Below are positions 28,420-41,000 of a stretch of 64,000 bases of DNA, in pieces. The stretch spans positions 2,558,938 to 2,622,937 of the forward strand of contig NC_052399.1 of assembly GCF_009389715.1 (NCBI RefSeq), read 5' to 3'. The stretch is from Phoenix dactylifera. Lineage: Eukaryota; Streptophyta; Magnoliopsida; Arecales; Arecaceae. Within the stretch, counting starts at the first letter, position 1; each line of letters opens with the position of its first letter. Below the pieces are notes generated by a model that worked only from the letters and a program-made list of their open reading frames with translations, had not been told where the DNA came from and did no database searches. The position numbers and the translations under genes were made by a program.

Positions 28420-29266
28420 GGATGTCAATGGGGAGAATTTAATGCGGCTAGTAAAAAAATCGAAATTTAAACCAAAAATGAAACCGAATAGTTTTTGAAA
28501 TGAAAAATCAGAACCGGAGAAAACCTACAAAACCAAAATCATAACTAAAAAACTAAAAATCATTTAATTTTTTTTAAATGGGTAGAGGAGTTGCTAGGTA
28601 GGAGGAGGAGGAAGGCAATGGAGGTGGATTGCCTGGTGGGCCCATGATTTTTCTGGTGGGGAATAAGAACTAGAAGCAGCAGTAGCAACGACGACAATCT
28701 CAATAGAAACAAGTGGCACCGTCCTTGGATTGAAGTGGAGGTCCGAGGGAGAAGGTAGGCAAGCTAACTAGCGATGAGAGGTCACGGTTGCGAGGTGAAG
28801 AGAGGTCTAGATCAAGGTGAAAGAGGGGCTAGGATTTTTTGAGAGGCGGAGCCACGGATGGAAACTCAAAGATGAAGAGCTGAAGAGAGGTGGAGCATCA
28901 GAAAAACCTTCCTTTTTTCGTGCTAGGGTTTGTGGCAGTGTAGTTATGGATATTCCAGATTGAGTATGTAGTTAAGAATGGCCAGTCTAATCGAGTTAGT
29001 AATTCGAATTTACACTAGATATAAAAGGTATTAAATATCAGATATATTTGGTTTCATGTTCAGTATTGGGTTTGGTTTTAGGTTCAATTTTGGGTTGATT
29101 CAGTTTTGAGTTGAGGAATCACCAACATCATAACTAAAATCCAAATTGAATGATTTTTAATTTTTAAACCTATCATCGAAGCCAATCCCATTTAATTTTG
29201 ATTAAAACCATCCGGTTCGGCACAAGGATGGATAAAATATTTGGGTATCCATCCTCATTGACATCC
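28420..29266. mobile_element. TIR-bounded non-autonomous DNA transposon
   Basis: The left end GGATGTCAATGGGGA (28420-28434) is matched by the inverted right end TCCTCATTGACATCC (29252-29266, one mismatch), giving an 847-bp unit. Near both ends it has AAACCAAAA/GGTTTTGG-type words typical of non-autonomous plant hAT elements. I could not find a clear target duplication, so the superfamily is uncertain. Short chance frames only. Confidence 0.6.
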
Positions 29267-29292
29267 CAAAAAATATACAGTGCTAGACTTGT

Positions 29293-29804
29293 TAAAAAAA
29301 TTAGGGTTTTTTGTGTATATATTTTTATAAATATCTAATGTTATTTGCATACCCTTGAAAATTTACTATATATATATAGATTATTCATTTTATGCATATG
29401 CTAATATAAATATCTAAAATTACATGTATACACTCATAATTTTTTTATTTACACATATACTCTTATAAAGTTTTTCTTTTTGCGTATATACTCTCACAAA
29501 TTTACTGTTTGTTGTATATCCTTATAAATTATTTCTTTTGCCATATATATTTTTTAAAAGTTTAGGGTATACATGCAGAATGAAGTAAATTGCAAAGGTG
29601 TATTTGCAAAAATAAATAATTTATAAGTGTATACATATAAATAGTAAACTTGTGAGGCTATATACATGCTTTAGATATTTATAAGAGTATACATGCAAAA
29701 AGAATAATTAATAATAGCACACATAAAAATAGTAAATTTGCAAAAATATTCATACAATTTCAGATATTTACAAAAATATACCTACGAAAAATCTAAAAAA
29801 ATTC
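29293..29804. repeat. AT-rich foldback of short periodic units
   Basis: The left arm (from AAAAAAATTAGGG) and the right arm (ending CTAAAAAAATTC) are imperfect inverted copies of each other for about 90 bp. Between them, words like GTATATAC, CTCATAAA, TTTACT and their complements recur every 35-50 bases. The whole 510-bp block could form one long hairpin. Related half-arms occur near 54780-55060 and 57050-57200. It may be a MITE or a hairpin small-RNA source; no coding potential. Confidence 0.6.
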
Positions 29805-30569
29805 ATGAACCCTGGATTATACCCCCGGTTGGAGTTTTGCAAATGTTGCAAGAGTACGTGCAAAATTGGCTTTTTTTTTTTTTTTGTTCTGCGACAAGGA
29901 CCAAAGCCATGGTTACGGCATGTTTGATTCTCCATGCGGCCGAATGTGAAAGTTACCATCCCTCAAGTGACTATCATGTTTAACTGGATATTTAGACTGA
30001 GTTAAGTCAAATTAGAACTTAGTTAAGATGTTTGGTTAGTTTGAAATAGAGATGCAAGTGGTTTATGAAATGATTCACGAATTTGGTAAAATAATAATAA
30101 TAATAAGTTTGAAGTGATCTTGGCTCAAGGAGAACCGAGGCCATTTAAGTGAAGTAATCTTTCTCTCGGCTCACTTTACACCTAACCAAATAAGCCCGAA
30201 AGACGATCTTAGACCACTCTAAGGACTTATAACATTTGCTATTGATAAGTTATGATAAGCTCATGCATGTTGGTCCTATTTTTCATAATTTCATTGGAAA
30301 GTCTGAAGCCTTTTGGAATCAAAAGTTGTGGTGCACATACACTTGTCTTATAATACAATATCTGTGTAAATTCATAAACTTAACCTTTTGTATTGTCACT
30401 GTGCCACTGCTAGGATCGTGTTTTGCTGGAAGAATTTATGCCTAGAAGACAATTAGCAATAATTCAATCATTAATGTTGGTTTTATGCATGGCGTGTATA
30501 TCTAATTAATGTTGATTAGAAAGATTACAATGATGTCTTCTAGTATTATCACCCATTTGAATTCTCTTT
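29805..30569. other. spacer
   Basis: AT-rich sequence containing a T-run and an AAT trinucleotide run near 30090. No gene or bounded transposon recognised. Confidence 0.35.
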
Positions 30570-30862
30570 CTTTTTTTTTTATTTGTAGATCCACATAGGG
30601 AGAACAATATAAAAATTAAAACCAGAGTACAAAGTGAAGAACAAATCAAAGAGGCCGAAGATAGTGGAAGCCCATGGAATCTATCTCTAGGAGAAGTGCC
30701 AGTTCAGGAGGCAAAATATCATCATCCTGAAATCTATCTAAATACTCCTAGCCAATCAGCAAGGTAATTGGCTTTCCTGAAAGCATGTTCAGGTTTGAAG
30801 AAGTCCAAAGTTGATGCAAAATGCCGAATGTCCACGACAATGGATTAAGATTAGGATGAGCA

Positions 30863-31455
30863 TGTTGGCCGAGTCCCACCTTATGTGAGGTGGGACCCAG
30901 CAATTTAAATAAAAAAAAAAGAAAAAAAAAAGGAAACAAAAAGAGGGAAAAGAGGGGTTAGGGTTAATTATTCTATTAGAGGGTGGATGAGAAGAAAACA
31001 AAAGTGGGTAGCCGTCTTGGGAGAAGTGCTTGTGGAATCCATCTCAAGGAGGAGGTGAAGATCTTATTCAAGGCATTTCAAGAGGAAGAAGAACCTTGTG
31101 CAAACCTACACTCGGTGAGATTGTTCTCATTTTATTATTGGAGCCTAAACTCTTTTTCATATAAACTCTTTGTTTGTGATCCAAGGAAGAGATCCTTGAT
31201 GTATGTGATCCTCTAGCTTAGCCTAGAGAAGATACTTTGTAAGCCCATTATTGTTGATAGTGGAGGTTTGTGGTAGACTTAGGTCCGGTGGTTTTTTCCC
31301 CTCATATTGGAGGGTTTTCCACCTAAAAATTCTTGTCTCTTTCTTGTGGTTTGTTTTTTTTGGTGGTTCTTACATTGATTAATTATTGTGGTATTCTCAT
31401 TCTACTCACACAAAGATAGGAAAGTTTTCATCTAGTGAAGGGGTCTTTCCTAACA
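30863..31455 (+). repeat. left LTR of the Copia element
   Basis: Starts TGTTGGCCGAG and ends CTTTCCTAACA (TG...CA). The first 36 bases contain the inverted repeat CCCACCTTATGTGAGGTGGG, a small perfect hairpin. An A-rich run follows. Confidence 0.97.
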
Positions 31456-31457
31456 AG

Positions 31458-31469
31458 TGGTATCAGAGC
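31458..31469 (+). promoter_or_regulatory. primer-binding site (initiator Met-tRNA)
   Basis: TGGTATCAGAGC two bases after the left LTR. It is complementary to the 3' end of plant initiator methionine tRNA, the usual primer of Copia reverse transcription. Confidence 0.97.
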
Positions 31470-31508
31470 AAGGTTTTGTGCCTACAAGGTGTTTGATAAA
31501 ATTCTTGT

Positions 31509-34500
31509 GTGACTCGAATGGAGGATTCTATGGGAGGCATGATTAAATTGACATCTTCCAACTATGCCATTTGGAAACCTAGGATGGAGGATATCCTTTA
31601 TTGTAAGGATTTGTATGAACCTATCCATGGAGATGAGGCTAGGCCAAAAGAGAAGACTGACAAGGAATGGGATATAATGAACAGAAAGACAGTTGCACAA
31701 ATGAGACAATGGGTTGATCAGACTGTGTTTCATCATGTTGCTCAAGAAACCAATGCCTTCTCTTTGTGGAAGAAATTAGAGGCCATGTATGAGAGAAAGA
31801 CTGCACAGAATAAAGCCTCTTTGATTAGGAGGCTTGTCAACTTGAAGTATAAAGATGGGAAAAGTGTGACAGAACACTTGAATGACTTCCAAGGCTTGGT
31901 GAATCAGTTGACTACTATGAAGCTTGTCCTAGATGAGGAGTTGCAGGCTTTGTTACTTCTTAGTTCTTTGCCAGACAGTTAGGAGACTCTTGTGGTGTCT
32001 CTAAGCAATTCTGCACCTGACGGCAAGGTCACTTTGGATATGGTAAAGGATAGCATGCTAAATGAAGAGGTTAGAAGAAAGGAACAGGGAATATCTCCTG
32101 AAGCTGAGGCTCTTGTGACAGAAAGAAGAGGTAGAAGCAAAAGCAAGTATCCTTACAATAGAGATAAATCCAGGGGCAGGTCAAAGTCAAGGAAAGGCAT
32201 AAAATGCTATCATTGTGGCAAACTAGGACACATGAAAAGAGAGTGCAGAGCATTGAAAAGAGAGCAGAACACAGAAAAAGGTGAAGCAAAGACAGAGGAA
32301 AAGGATGTTACAGCAGTTGCAGCTGATGCAGATGTCATTGTTGTTAGTGATGGTTGTGTCAACCTTGCATATGAAGATAGTAACTGGGTGATTGATTCTG
32401 GTGCTTCTTTTCATATCACTCCACATGGTGGTTTCTTCACATCCTATACTTCTGGTGATTTTGGTTGTGTTAGGATGGAAAATGATGGTTTATCCAAAAT
32501 TGTTGGCATGGGGAGTGTATGTTTAGAGACCAATACAGGGTGCAAGTTGCTACTCAAAGATGTTAGACATGTTCCGGATATCCGCCTCAATTTAATCTCC
32601 ACCGGCAAGCTTGATGATGAAGGTTATAGCAATCATTTTGGTGAAGGAAAATGGAAGCTCACAAAAGGCTCTTTGTTGATAGCAAGAGGAAAGAAAAATA
32701 ATACTCTCTACATGATGCAAGCAAAGCTAAAGAAAGGAGAGGTGAATACAATTGATGATGATTTCTCTACAAAGCTTTGGCACAAAAGGCTTGGGCACAT
32801 GAGTGAGAAAGGACTTCAAATTCTAGCCAAGAAGGAGTTGCTACCAAATACTAAAGGTGTGTCTTTGAAAACTTGTGTTGATTGTTTAGCCGGAAAACAA
32901 CATAGAGTTGCATTTCATAGAACACCTATATCTAGAAAAATTAACATTCTAGATTTGATACATAGTGATGTATGCATGATGGATAGCAGAACTCTTGGTG
33001 GTGCACTTTATTTTGTTACTTTTATTGATGATCATTCTAGAAAGGTATGGGCTTTTGCTTTGAAATCCAAGGATCAAGTCTTGGATATATTTAAACACTT
33101 TCATGTCATGGTTGAAAGAGAGACAGGCAAGAAGCTAAAGTGCATCAGGGCAGATAATGGAGGTGAGTATAGAGGGCCATTTGAAAAATATTGCAAAGAC
33201 TATGGCATTAAGCTCCAAAAGACAGTTCCTAAAACACCGCAAGAAAATGGAGTTGCAGAGAGAATGAATAGAACAATTGTAGAGAGAATCAGATGTATGC
33301 TCTCTCATGCAAAGTTGCCAAAACCATTTTGGGGTGAAGCTATGAGGACTGCAGTGGATTTGATCAACCTTTCTCCATCGGCTCCTTTGGATGGTGATGT
33401 GCCAGAAAGAGTTTGGACAGGAAAAGATGTATCCTACAGTCATTTGAAGGTGTTTGGATGCAAGACATTTGTTCACATTCCAAAAGATGAAAGGTCTAAG
33501 CTTGATGGAAAGTCTAAAGAATGTATTTTCTTAGGTTATGGCCATGAAGAATTTGGATACAGGTTGTGGGATCCAAAAGACAAAAAGGTGATCAGGAGTA
33601 GAGATGTTGTCTTCTTTGAAGATCAATTTATTGAAGACTTTGGAAAGCAAGAGAAGCCGAAGTATTTGAACAGTTCTCCAATTAATCTTGATCCAGTTCC
33701 TCCACCTATGGTCCATGATGATGATAGGGGAGATGTGTAGGATGACAGTGAGCATAGTGATACAGGTGCTAGTGAGGGTTCTACAGGTGATAATGGTCAC
33801 AGTGAAGCTTCAGAACATGGTGAACTATCAAGTCAGTCTGAAATGACAGAACCAGAGGTCAGAAGGTCTACTAGACAGCACAGAGCATCATCTAGATATC
33901 CTGCTTCAGAGTATGTTTTTCTTACAGATGAGGGGGAGCCAGAATGCATCCTAGAAGTGCAGAATCATAAGGACAAGGATAAATGGTTTCAAGCTATGCA
34001 AGAAGAAATAAAATCCTTATATGAAAATCATACTTTTGATTTGGTAAAGCTTCCTAAGGGTAAGAGACCACTCAAGAACAAATGGGTATACAGATTAAAG
34101 GAGGATGAGAGCGGCTTAAAACCTAAGTACAAAGCAAGATTAGTTGTGAAGGGCTTTGGTCAGAAGAAAGGTATAGATTTTGATGAAATTTTTGCTCCGG
34201 TTGTGAAAATGTCATCTCTTCGGATTATATTGGGTTTGGCAGCTAGTATGGACCTTGAGATTGAACAACTTGATGTGAAGACAGCCTTCTTGCATGGAGA
34301 CCTAGAGGAAGAAATTTATATGGAGCAACCTGAGGGGTTTAAAACTAAGGGCAAAGAACATCTTGTTTGCAAGTTGAAGAAAAGCTTATATGGGCTTAAA
34401 CAAGCACCAAGGCAATGGTATAAAAAGTTCGATTCTTTCATGATGGGCCACGACTACAAGAGGACAAAATCTGATCATTGCGTCTATGTGCAAAGGTTTA

Positions 34501-35501
34501 GTGATGGTGATTTTATCATTCTATTGCTTTATGTAGATGATATGTTGATTATTGGCCGTGATACTAACAAAATTGATAGGTTGAAGAAAGACTTAAGCAA
34601 ATCGTTTGCCATGAAAGATATGGGGCCCGTAAAGCAAATGCTTGGCATGAGAATTTCTCGTGATAGAAAGATCAAGAAGCTTTGGCTATCACAAGAAAAG
34701 TATATTGAAAGGATGCTCGAGCGGTTTAATATGGAAAAGGCTAAACCGATTTCCTCTCCACTTGCAAATCATTTCAAACTCACAAACAAGCAATGTCCTA
34801 CAAATGAAAGGGAGAAAGAGGAGATGCAAAATGTACCCTATGCTTCAGCAGTAGGAAGTTTGATGTATGCCATGGTGTGTACAAGACCAGACATAGCATA
34901 TGCAGTTGGTGTTGTGAGCAGATTTCTCTCGAATCCTGGCAAAGAACATTGGGCTGCAGTCAAATGGATACTTAGATACCTTAGAGGTACTTCCAAAGCT
35001 TGCTTATGCTTTGGAAATGGAAAAACTATGCTAGAAGGATTCACAGATGCAGATATGGCTGGTGATATTGATACTCGAAAGTCTACATCGGGATACATGA
35101 TGACTTTTGCAGGGGGAGCTGTTTCATGGCAGTCCAAATTGCAGAAATGTGTTGCTTTGTCCACTACAGAGGCCGAATATATTGCGGTGACAGAGGCATG
35201 TAAGGAAATGTTGTGGATGAAAAGATTCCTCCAAGAATTGGGCTTGAAACAAGAAAAGTATACTCTCTTTTGTGATAATCAGAGTGCCATTCATCTTAGC
35301 AAGAATCCCAGCTTTCATTCAAGGTCGAAGCACATTGATGTGAGGTATCATTGGATTCGGGATGTGTTGGAAGAAAAGCTTTTGCATCTAGAGAAAATCC
35401 ATACCGATGAGAATGGGTCGGATATGATGACTAAAATTTTGCTTAAGAAGAAGCATGATATTTGTATGCTTAAGGCAAGCTTGGTGGAGCCTCTCACATA
35501 A
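31509..35501 (+). pseudogene. Copia gag-pol polyprotein with two in-frame TAG codons
   Basis: One frame of 1,331 codons runs from 31509 to the TAA at 35499-35501, interrupted only by TAG at 31980-31982 (in gag) and TAG at 33738-33740 (between integrase and reverse transcriptase). Gag carries the UBN2-type region and a CCHC knuckle (CYHCGKLGHMKREC). Protease has VIDSGASFH. The integrase has the zinc-binding segment (HKRLGH...CVDCLAGK), followed by a DDE core (DLIHSDV, RADNGGEY, TPQENGVAERMNR). RT has YVDDMLIIG. RNase H ends with LSTTEAEYIA, FCDNQSAIHL and SKHIDVRYHWIRD. The first stop replaces a residue that is usually Trp in related Gag proteins (DS-x-ETLVVSL). Apart from the stops the frame is undamaged. 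The coding capacity fits a recently active, possibly trans-complemented copy. Confidence 0.93.
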
Positions 35502-35518
35502 GATGGGAGGGGGAGAAT
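35502..35518 (+). promoter_or_regulatory. polypurine tract
   Basis: GATGGGAGGGGGAGAAT directly abuts the TGTTGG start of the right LTR. It immediately follows the stop codon of the polyprotein, as expected for plus-strand priming. Confidence 0.92.
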
Positions 35519-36112
35519 TGTTGGCCGAGTCCCACCTTATGTGAGGTGGGACCCAGCAATTTAAATAAAAAAAAAAAGAAAAAAAAAAGGAAACAAAAAG
35601 AGGGAAAAGAGGGGTTAGGGTTAATTATTCTATTAGAGGGTGGATGAGAAGAAAACAAAAGTGGGTAGCCGTCTTGGGAGAAGTGCTTGTGGAATCCATC
35701 TCAAGGAGGAGGTGAAGATCTTATTCAAGGCATTTCAAGAGGAAGAAGAACCTTGTGCAAACCTACACTCGGTGAGATTGTTCTCATTTTATTATTGGAG
35801 CCTAAACTCTTTTTCATATAAACTCTTTGTTTGTGATCCAAGGAAGAGATCCTTGATGTATGTGATCCTCTAGCTTAGCCTAGAGAAGATACTTTGTAAG
35901 CCCATTATTGTTGATAGTGGAGGTTTGTGGTGGACTTAGGTCCGGTGGTTTTTTCTCCTCATATTGGAGGGTTTTCCACCTAAAAATTCTTGTCTCTTTC
36001 TTGTGGTTTGTTTTTTTTGGTGGTTCTTACATTGATTAATTATTGTGGTATTCTCATTCTACTCACACAAAGATAGGAAAGTTTTCATCTAGTGAAGGGG
36101 TCTTTCCTAACA
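35519..36112 (+). repeat. right LTR of the Copia element
   Basis: 594 bp, same termini as the left LTR, with one extra A in the A-run and two substitutions. It is followed directly by the second copy of the GAGCA target duplication. Confidence 0.97.
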
Positions 36113-36290
36113 GAGCACTATCTTGTATCCAACTTATAATTGTGTTAGAATCACCTTCAAGTATAATATTTCTATATTTCAAAGTGAAGAAAGTCGCTAT
36201 AAAACCCTCCCAAGCCGCTTTCAATTCTGCCGTAGGAACTGAAGTAGCATGGAATAGTCTAGCTCGAGCATACATAACTTGATCGTAATA

Positions 36291-38002
36291 AAGTTAAGTA
36301 TCAGTAAACCATGGTGAGGGGACACTCAATGAACCTATAAAGTTAATTCTTGCTCTCTAAAATAAATAATCATTGGTTTGGAATTCTGAATCAGTCACTA
36401 CATTAAAGTAACTTTTGTGCTATATCATATGAATATCTTTGTGACATTAAAATGGAATGAATATTAATAACAATATATGCCAGGAAGATAAATTTTATTT
36501 ATGAGAAAGACATTAAGTTTCTTTATATATATAATGTTCTCTAAGATGAAAAGTATTTCATTTTTCGTGTCAAGGTCAGAATTTTGCTGAACTAATATTA
36601 GGAGACATATTGGCTAGCTATTGATTCGGTATGATATTGGTACATACTATACCACCTTGAGGAGTACTAAAACCAAGGGAAGGAAGGAGAGGAAGGGAGA
36701 AGGAGGGAGAGGGAGGGAGGGAGAGATAGAGAGAACTAATATTTTTGTTATTACAACTAACGCATTTTACATTGAGTATTAAAACAAATTTAATTTAAAT
36801 TTATGTATATCTGAAAAAATCCAACGCAACACAAATAATGGTGATGGAGAATTTGCCGATAATTAATTCAATCATGTATCATTTTTTTCCTACCAAATAT
36901 GGTTCCCAAGGTCTAAGTCCATACTGTAGAGGATGATATGCAAATGCTACAATTACATCTTGATCAAACAAGCCGGATAATAGAATCTCGAATTTTAATG
37001 CTTACACATTAATTTTCTCAATGTTAATTTAGATTATGGGTGAAGTTTGGGTACTATCTAGGTAGCACTAACATGACATATGTCCCCTAAATTACAGGCT
37101 GACCATATTTAATTAGTTTTCTAAATTTTGACAATCAAGTGCCAATAATTGGAGCAATATCATTTCCAATTGGCAATATTTTCATAGAAGTAGTATCATC
37201 AAACCATACCATCTAGGTAGCATATAACCTATGCCATTAGGTTATAATTGCAAAAATAAAGCATACGTAGACATCTTATTGAATCTTATTGCTTCATGCA
37301 TTTTAGAATATTTCTAGAGTTGCTTATTTTTCGATGTGAAACATGTTTGTTTCTGCTAAATAATTTTACTATACTAACATCATTAGTTTTATCAAAAGAT
37401 TGCATTGATGCAATAATTTTTAAAAATATTCTCCGGCAAGAAAATTGGTCCTCGAGTATGACCTCTCTAGCATTTTCCATCAGAGCAAAGTATATTATGG
37501 TGGCTATTACCGCTCAAGGAGAAAGTTTATTATAATAACTGCAACTATTTGATATGGTTGGCATTGCTGGAAATAACATCAAAATATAATAAATATTTGA
37601 CAAAATTATTTCCATTCAATATAAAATTATGTTTCTGGATATATATGGAAAATATTTTTATTTTATTTTTATTTTTAAATAGATAATAAAAATATCAAAT
37701 AAAGGGCTGCAAATACAATGACTGCAATATACTATTTCATAACGGTCACAATAACACAGCCTAAACCATATATAACAGCCATTATAGCATTTAGCTTGTT
37801 CCGCAAATGATTCATAACATTACCAAAATGTTCAAATAATATTTTAAGTTTTTAATGGCTGGTATGACAGTAAAGCAGCCGTTACTTGAAACAGTGATTT
37901 TATCCTCTACGTCCCTCCAAAATTTCTCAACCACAACGGCATCTAACTAAGCGTAAGGATGAGCACGACGGCAGTACCAAACGGAGCCGCCGCCCCCCAA
38001 AA
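36291..38002. other. spacer and promoter region of the fibrillin-like gene
   Basis: AT-rich, no coding frame of note. It contains a purine-rich GGGA/GGAA microsatellite at 36670-36735. A TATATAA at 37769-37775, about 230 bp upstream of the ATG at 38003, is a plausible but unproven TATA box. Confidence 0.4.
36670..36735. repeat. GGGA/GGAA purine microsatellite
   Basis: About 65 bases of AGGGAGGAAGG-type repeats grading into GAGATAGAGAGA on the + strand. Confidence 0.9.
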
Positions 38003-41000
38003 ATGGCTTTTTTTTCCATTTCTCCGCCCTCCCCCTCTCTATCTCTCCTTGCAACCAAACGCCATCCCTTCGCTAAACCACCAATCCCCGCTACTCCCCA
38101 AACCCCTGACACTCGCGCTCGCCGATTCCTCTCCACGGCGGCGGCGCCGCCGGAGCTCGGAGCCCTGGAGAGGGACCAGAAGCGCCCATCATCCAGCCCC
38201 GAACCGGTGGGTATAATTCTAGCGTTCCCTTTCGCTTTGCCTTTCTTTTCTGACTCTTTTTGCGGCTGGTGGTCTTCATAGGGCGTGGCGGAGAGCGTGA
38301 AGGTGCTGAAGGCCGCCGCCAAGACGCGGCGGGTCCCGGCGGCGGAGGTCCTCGACGCTCTGGCCGCGATCAAGAAGGCCAAGGCGGAGTCTTCGTCGTT
38401 CCTCGAGACCCTCGGCGGGACGGAGTCTCCGGGGAGGACCTGGATGCTTATCTTCACCGCTCAGGTGAGCGCAGCTCTCTATTGCTGCTTCTTTTTTGCC
38501 TGCTTATTAGCTCTATTTCTTACTGAGATTTGGTCTCTGGGCTTTTTAGGGTAAGTTGGAGAAGGGCCGGTATTTCCCTCTTACTGCTGTTCAGCGATTT
38601 GATGCTGCGGTGAGCTAATTCCGTTCTTCTTCCTTTATTTTCTCATAAAAGAGATGTCTCGGTGTTGATTTACTGTGGAAAAGTTTAATTTTTGATTGGC
38701 TTACAATTGATTCTCAATGTGACTCTTATAGCTTGGATCATGCAGAATAAATAAAGTTTGTTAATTTAAATGAATTTGAGAAAACCAAAAAAAAAAAAAA
38801 AGCAATGAGATGAGAGGAAGTTAAATATGAGTATGATAAAAAAAACATTACTTACATTTGTACAAGAAGATGATCTTCATTACTGAAGATTAGATTCAGT
38901 ATAAGTGTGGTAATCATAAACTCATTGAAATAGAATTCCAAAGTGGCTTTCTTTAAACAATATGAGGCTCTTTTTTTTTCGGTCCTGCTCAAGGACAAAG
39001 CCTAAATCACAAGCTATTGTCAGTAGTTACAAGTACCTTGGGGGAAAGGACCAATCCAAAATCCTGGACTCTGATCAAAGATGGCCTGTTCGAAAAGCCA
39101 ATCAGCATCCTGATTGGCCTCTCTCTATGTACATGTTTGGACTTATCAGGAATAAAGGATCTAAAAAGATTGTGAGAGTCATGAAAATTGGGTTGTGGAA
39201 TGGAGAGTTATTAGAAAGACAGATGCAATCCAAATAAAGAGTTTGTTCTTGGCCAGTACTTTGAGCTTCCATATAATTCCCCATGGTTCAACACGGCAAC
39301 AAGCAGAGGCATAAGGGTAGAGAAAGCATTTCAAACCAAAATCTTTGAGGAGTTGGTGTTGTTCCAAATAACAGCATCATCAGTAGAACAACGATGAAAT
39401 GGGTTGGAAAATAACAACTTTATATCCTTGAAGCTTTCAATAGTTTACTATTTTTTTGTACTTGTGAATGTCTCATAGACGGAAAATTTACCATGACCAA
39501 CCATTAGTTGCTTGATTTTGTCTCAGCAGATGTGATATGCATGCACCTTTGAGCAATAAGAATTGGTTATGTCAGGAAGTTTAATAAGGAAGCTGGTTGT
39601 GAAAGGTTGAGTAACAAAGCAAAGAGGATCAACCCATTAATGTGTTAATCGAGAAAAGCAAGTCCTAATGCTTTGTTGTAGAGTCTTCTACTTTTTTCTT
39701 TTTAATAAAAAAAAGGCAGTTTCTATTAGAATGTGATGTAGAGAATGAATGTCACATTGTCTTGTCTGGTTTTACCATAGTAAAATAAATGTCATCCTTG
39801 CTTGTTAAGAAAGCTAAGGAAAGGAAATGGTAAGTGCAGATTAACATCTTTCCTGCCCCATTTCCATTTTCTTGCATCCACTTAAGCAAAAACCAAATAT
39901 AGCATTAGGAAACTTTGTTTCAAGATGATTGGGCCATAAACCAAATCTCCACGTCAGTGGATAATCTCTAAAAATATTGTCTGCCATTATTTTTGACAAC
40001 CTTTTACTGTCCGCTAAAACATTCAACTGGGCAGCTCGGCTCATCTGTCTATTTACTTCTCTGATAAGTGATCTGATGACTGGTTGATTTGAGATTCCGT
40101 GAAACATCTTAATGTGAATATAAAAAGCGAGGCATCTGATTTGTTTTCCTGGTTGAGATTGTTTAAGGTATATCTTGGTATAATTCCAGTGAATGGTTAA
40201 TAAAAGCATTTTGGATAGATTTACAAGTTAAAAGTTGTAACTGTACGAGAGTGTGACCGGCCTCAATGACTACTCAAACCTCCAGTAACTAGAATTTCTC
40301 ATGGCATCTCTAGCAAAAAATGAATGTATTGACAATTCGAAAAGGTTCAAGCTATATGGCATATTCACCTGAAAACAGCACATTGATTAAAACTAGTTGA
40401 TTAAAAATAAATTTTGAATTGTTATAGAATGCCCTTCTTGTGACGTTGTCTCCAGCTGCTGTAGATGCAAATGCCAATCATTTCCAAGCAATTGTTTTCC
40501 AGGAACTATGATCCATTTGAATGGCATTTACATCAAGTGGATGGCTTAGGGCTTCCATTCCTGATGATCAGAACATAACACCAGAATCATGCTGTAAATG
40601 GTAAATCATATTGTTGCATATAAGACTTCTGAACATGCCACGGACACAAGGTCTTAGTGTAACACCTTGATTTTATCTATCAAGGTATCTGTAAGAGTAT
40701 TAAGTTTTGAGCAACCAACAACCTTGAGGTAGCTTGTGGAGGTTTCTCAAAACTTAATAGGTGCTCAAAAACTTGATCACCTTGATTTTTAACTAATAGG
40801 TGCAGATTTTTGCAATAACCGGCATATTAATTTCTTTGGCTTTATTATTATCTTTGTAAGGTGCAAGAGTGAAATTGTTATTCATTGAGGCAAAATGATA
40901 CAATGAATTTGGATAGATTTGGTAATATTGATTTGGATTATCAGGCAAAGAGGATTGAGAACGGAGTCTATTTAGGGCCCATTGGCTGTCTAACCTTTGA

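Larger units (their letters stand above)
30863..36112 (+). mobile_element. Ty1/copia LTR retrotransposon, 5,250 bp, recently inserted
   Basis: It has two near-identical LTRs (593 and 594 bp), a primer-binding site, a gag-pol frame, a purine tract, and an exact 5-bp target duplication GAGCA (30858-30862 and 36113-36117). LTR differences seen by eye are one base of indel in the A-run and two substitutions (A/G near 31274 versus 35932, C/T near 31299 versus 35957). This implies a very young insertion. Domain order protease-integrase-RT-RNase H is that of Ty1/copia. Two in-frame TAG codons break the polyprotein. Confidence 0.98.
30570..36290 (-). mobile_element. LINE RNase H remnant interrupted by the Copia element
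   Basis: Two pieces, 36285-36113 and 30862-30570 on the minus strand, form one LINE 3' end when the Copia insertion and one TSD copy are removed. The right piece encodes the middle of an RNase H domain (TAELKAAWEG, ILEGDSNTIISWIQ). The left piece encodes its C-terminal part (HAFRKANYLADWLG, after a frameshift) and ends in a T-run at about 30570-30580, the poly-A tail. The reading frame after ISWIQDSA continues into the left piece across the junction. The 5' end is truncated near 36290. Confidence 0.82.

Noticed and set aside
30983..31216. 77-residue frame present identically in both LTRs (also 35640-35873)
   Set aside because: Identity is due to LTR duplication. The frame has no known domain and LTRs are normally non-coding.
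39841..40209. 122-residue minus-strand frame in intron 3 of the fibrillin-like gene
   Set aside because: Composition is plausible but no motif was recognised, and it lies in an intron next to LINE debris. It may be transposon-derived and cannot be supported as a gene.
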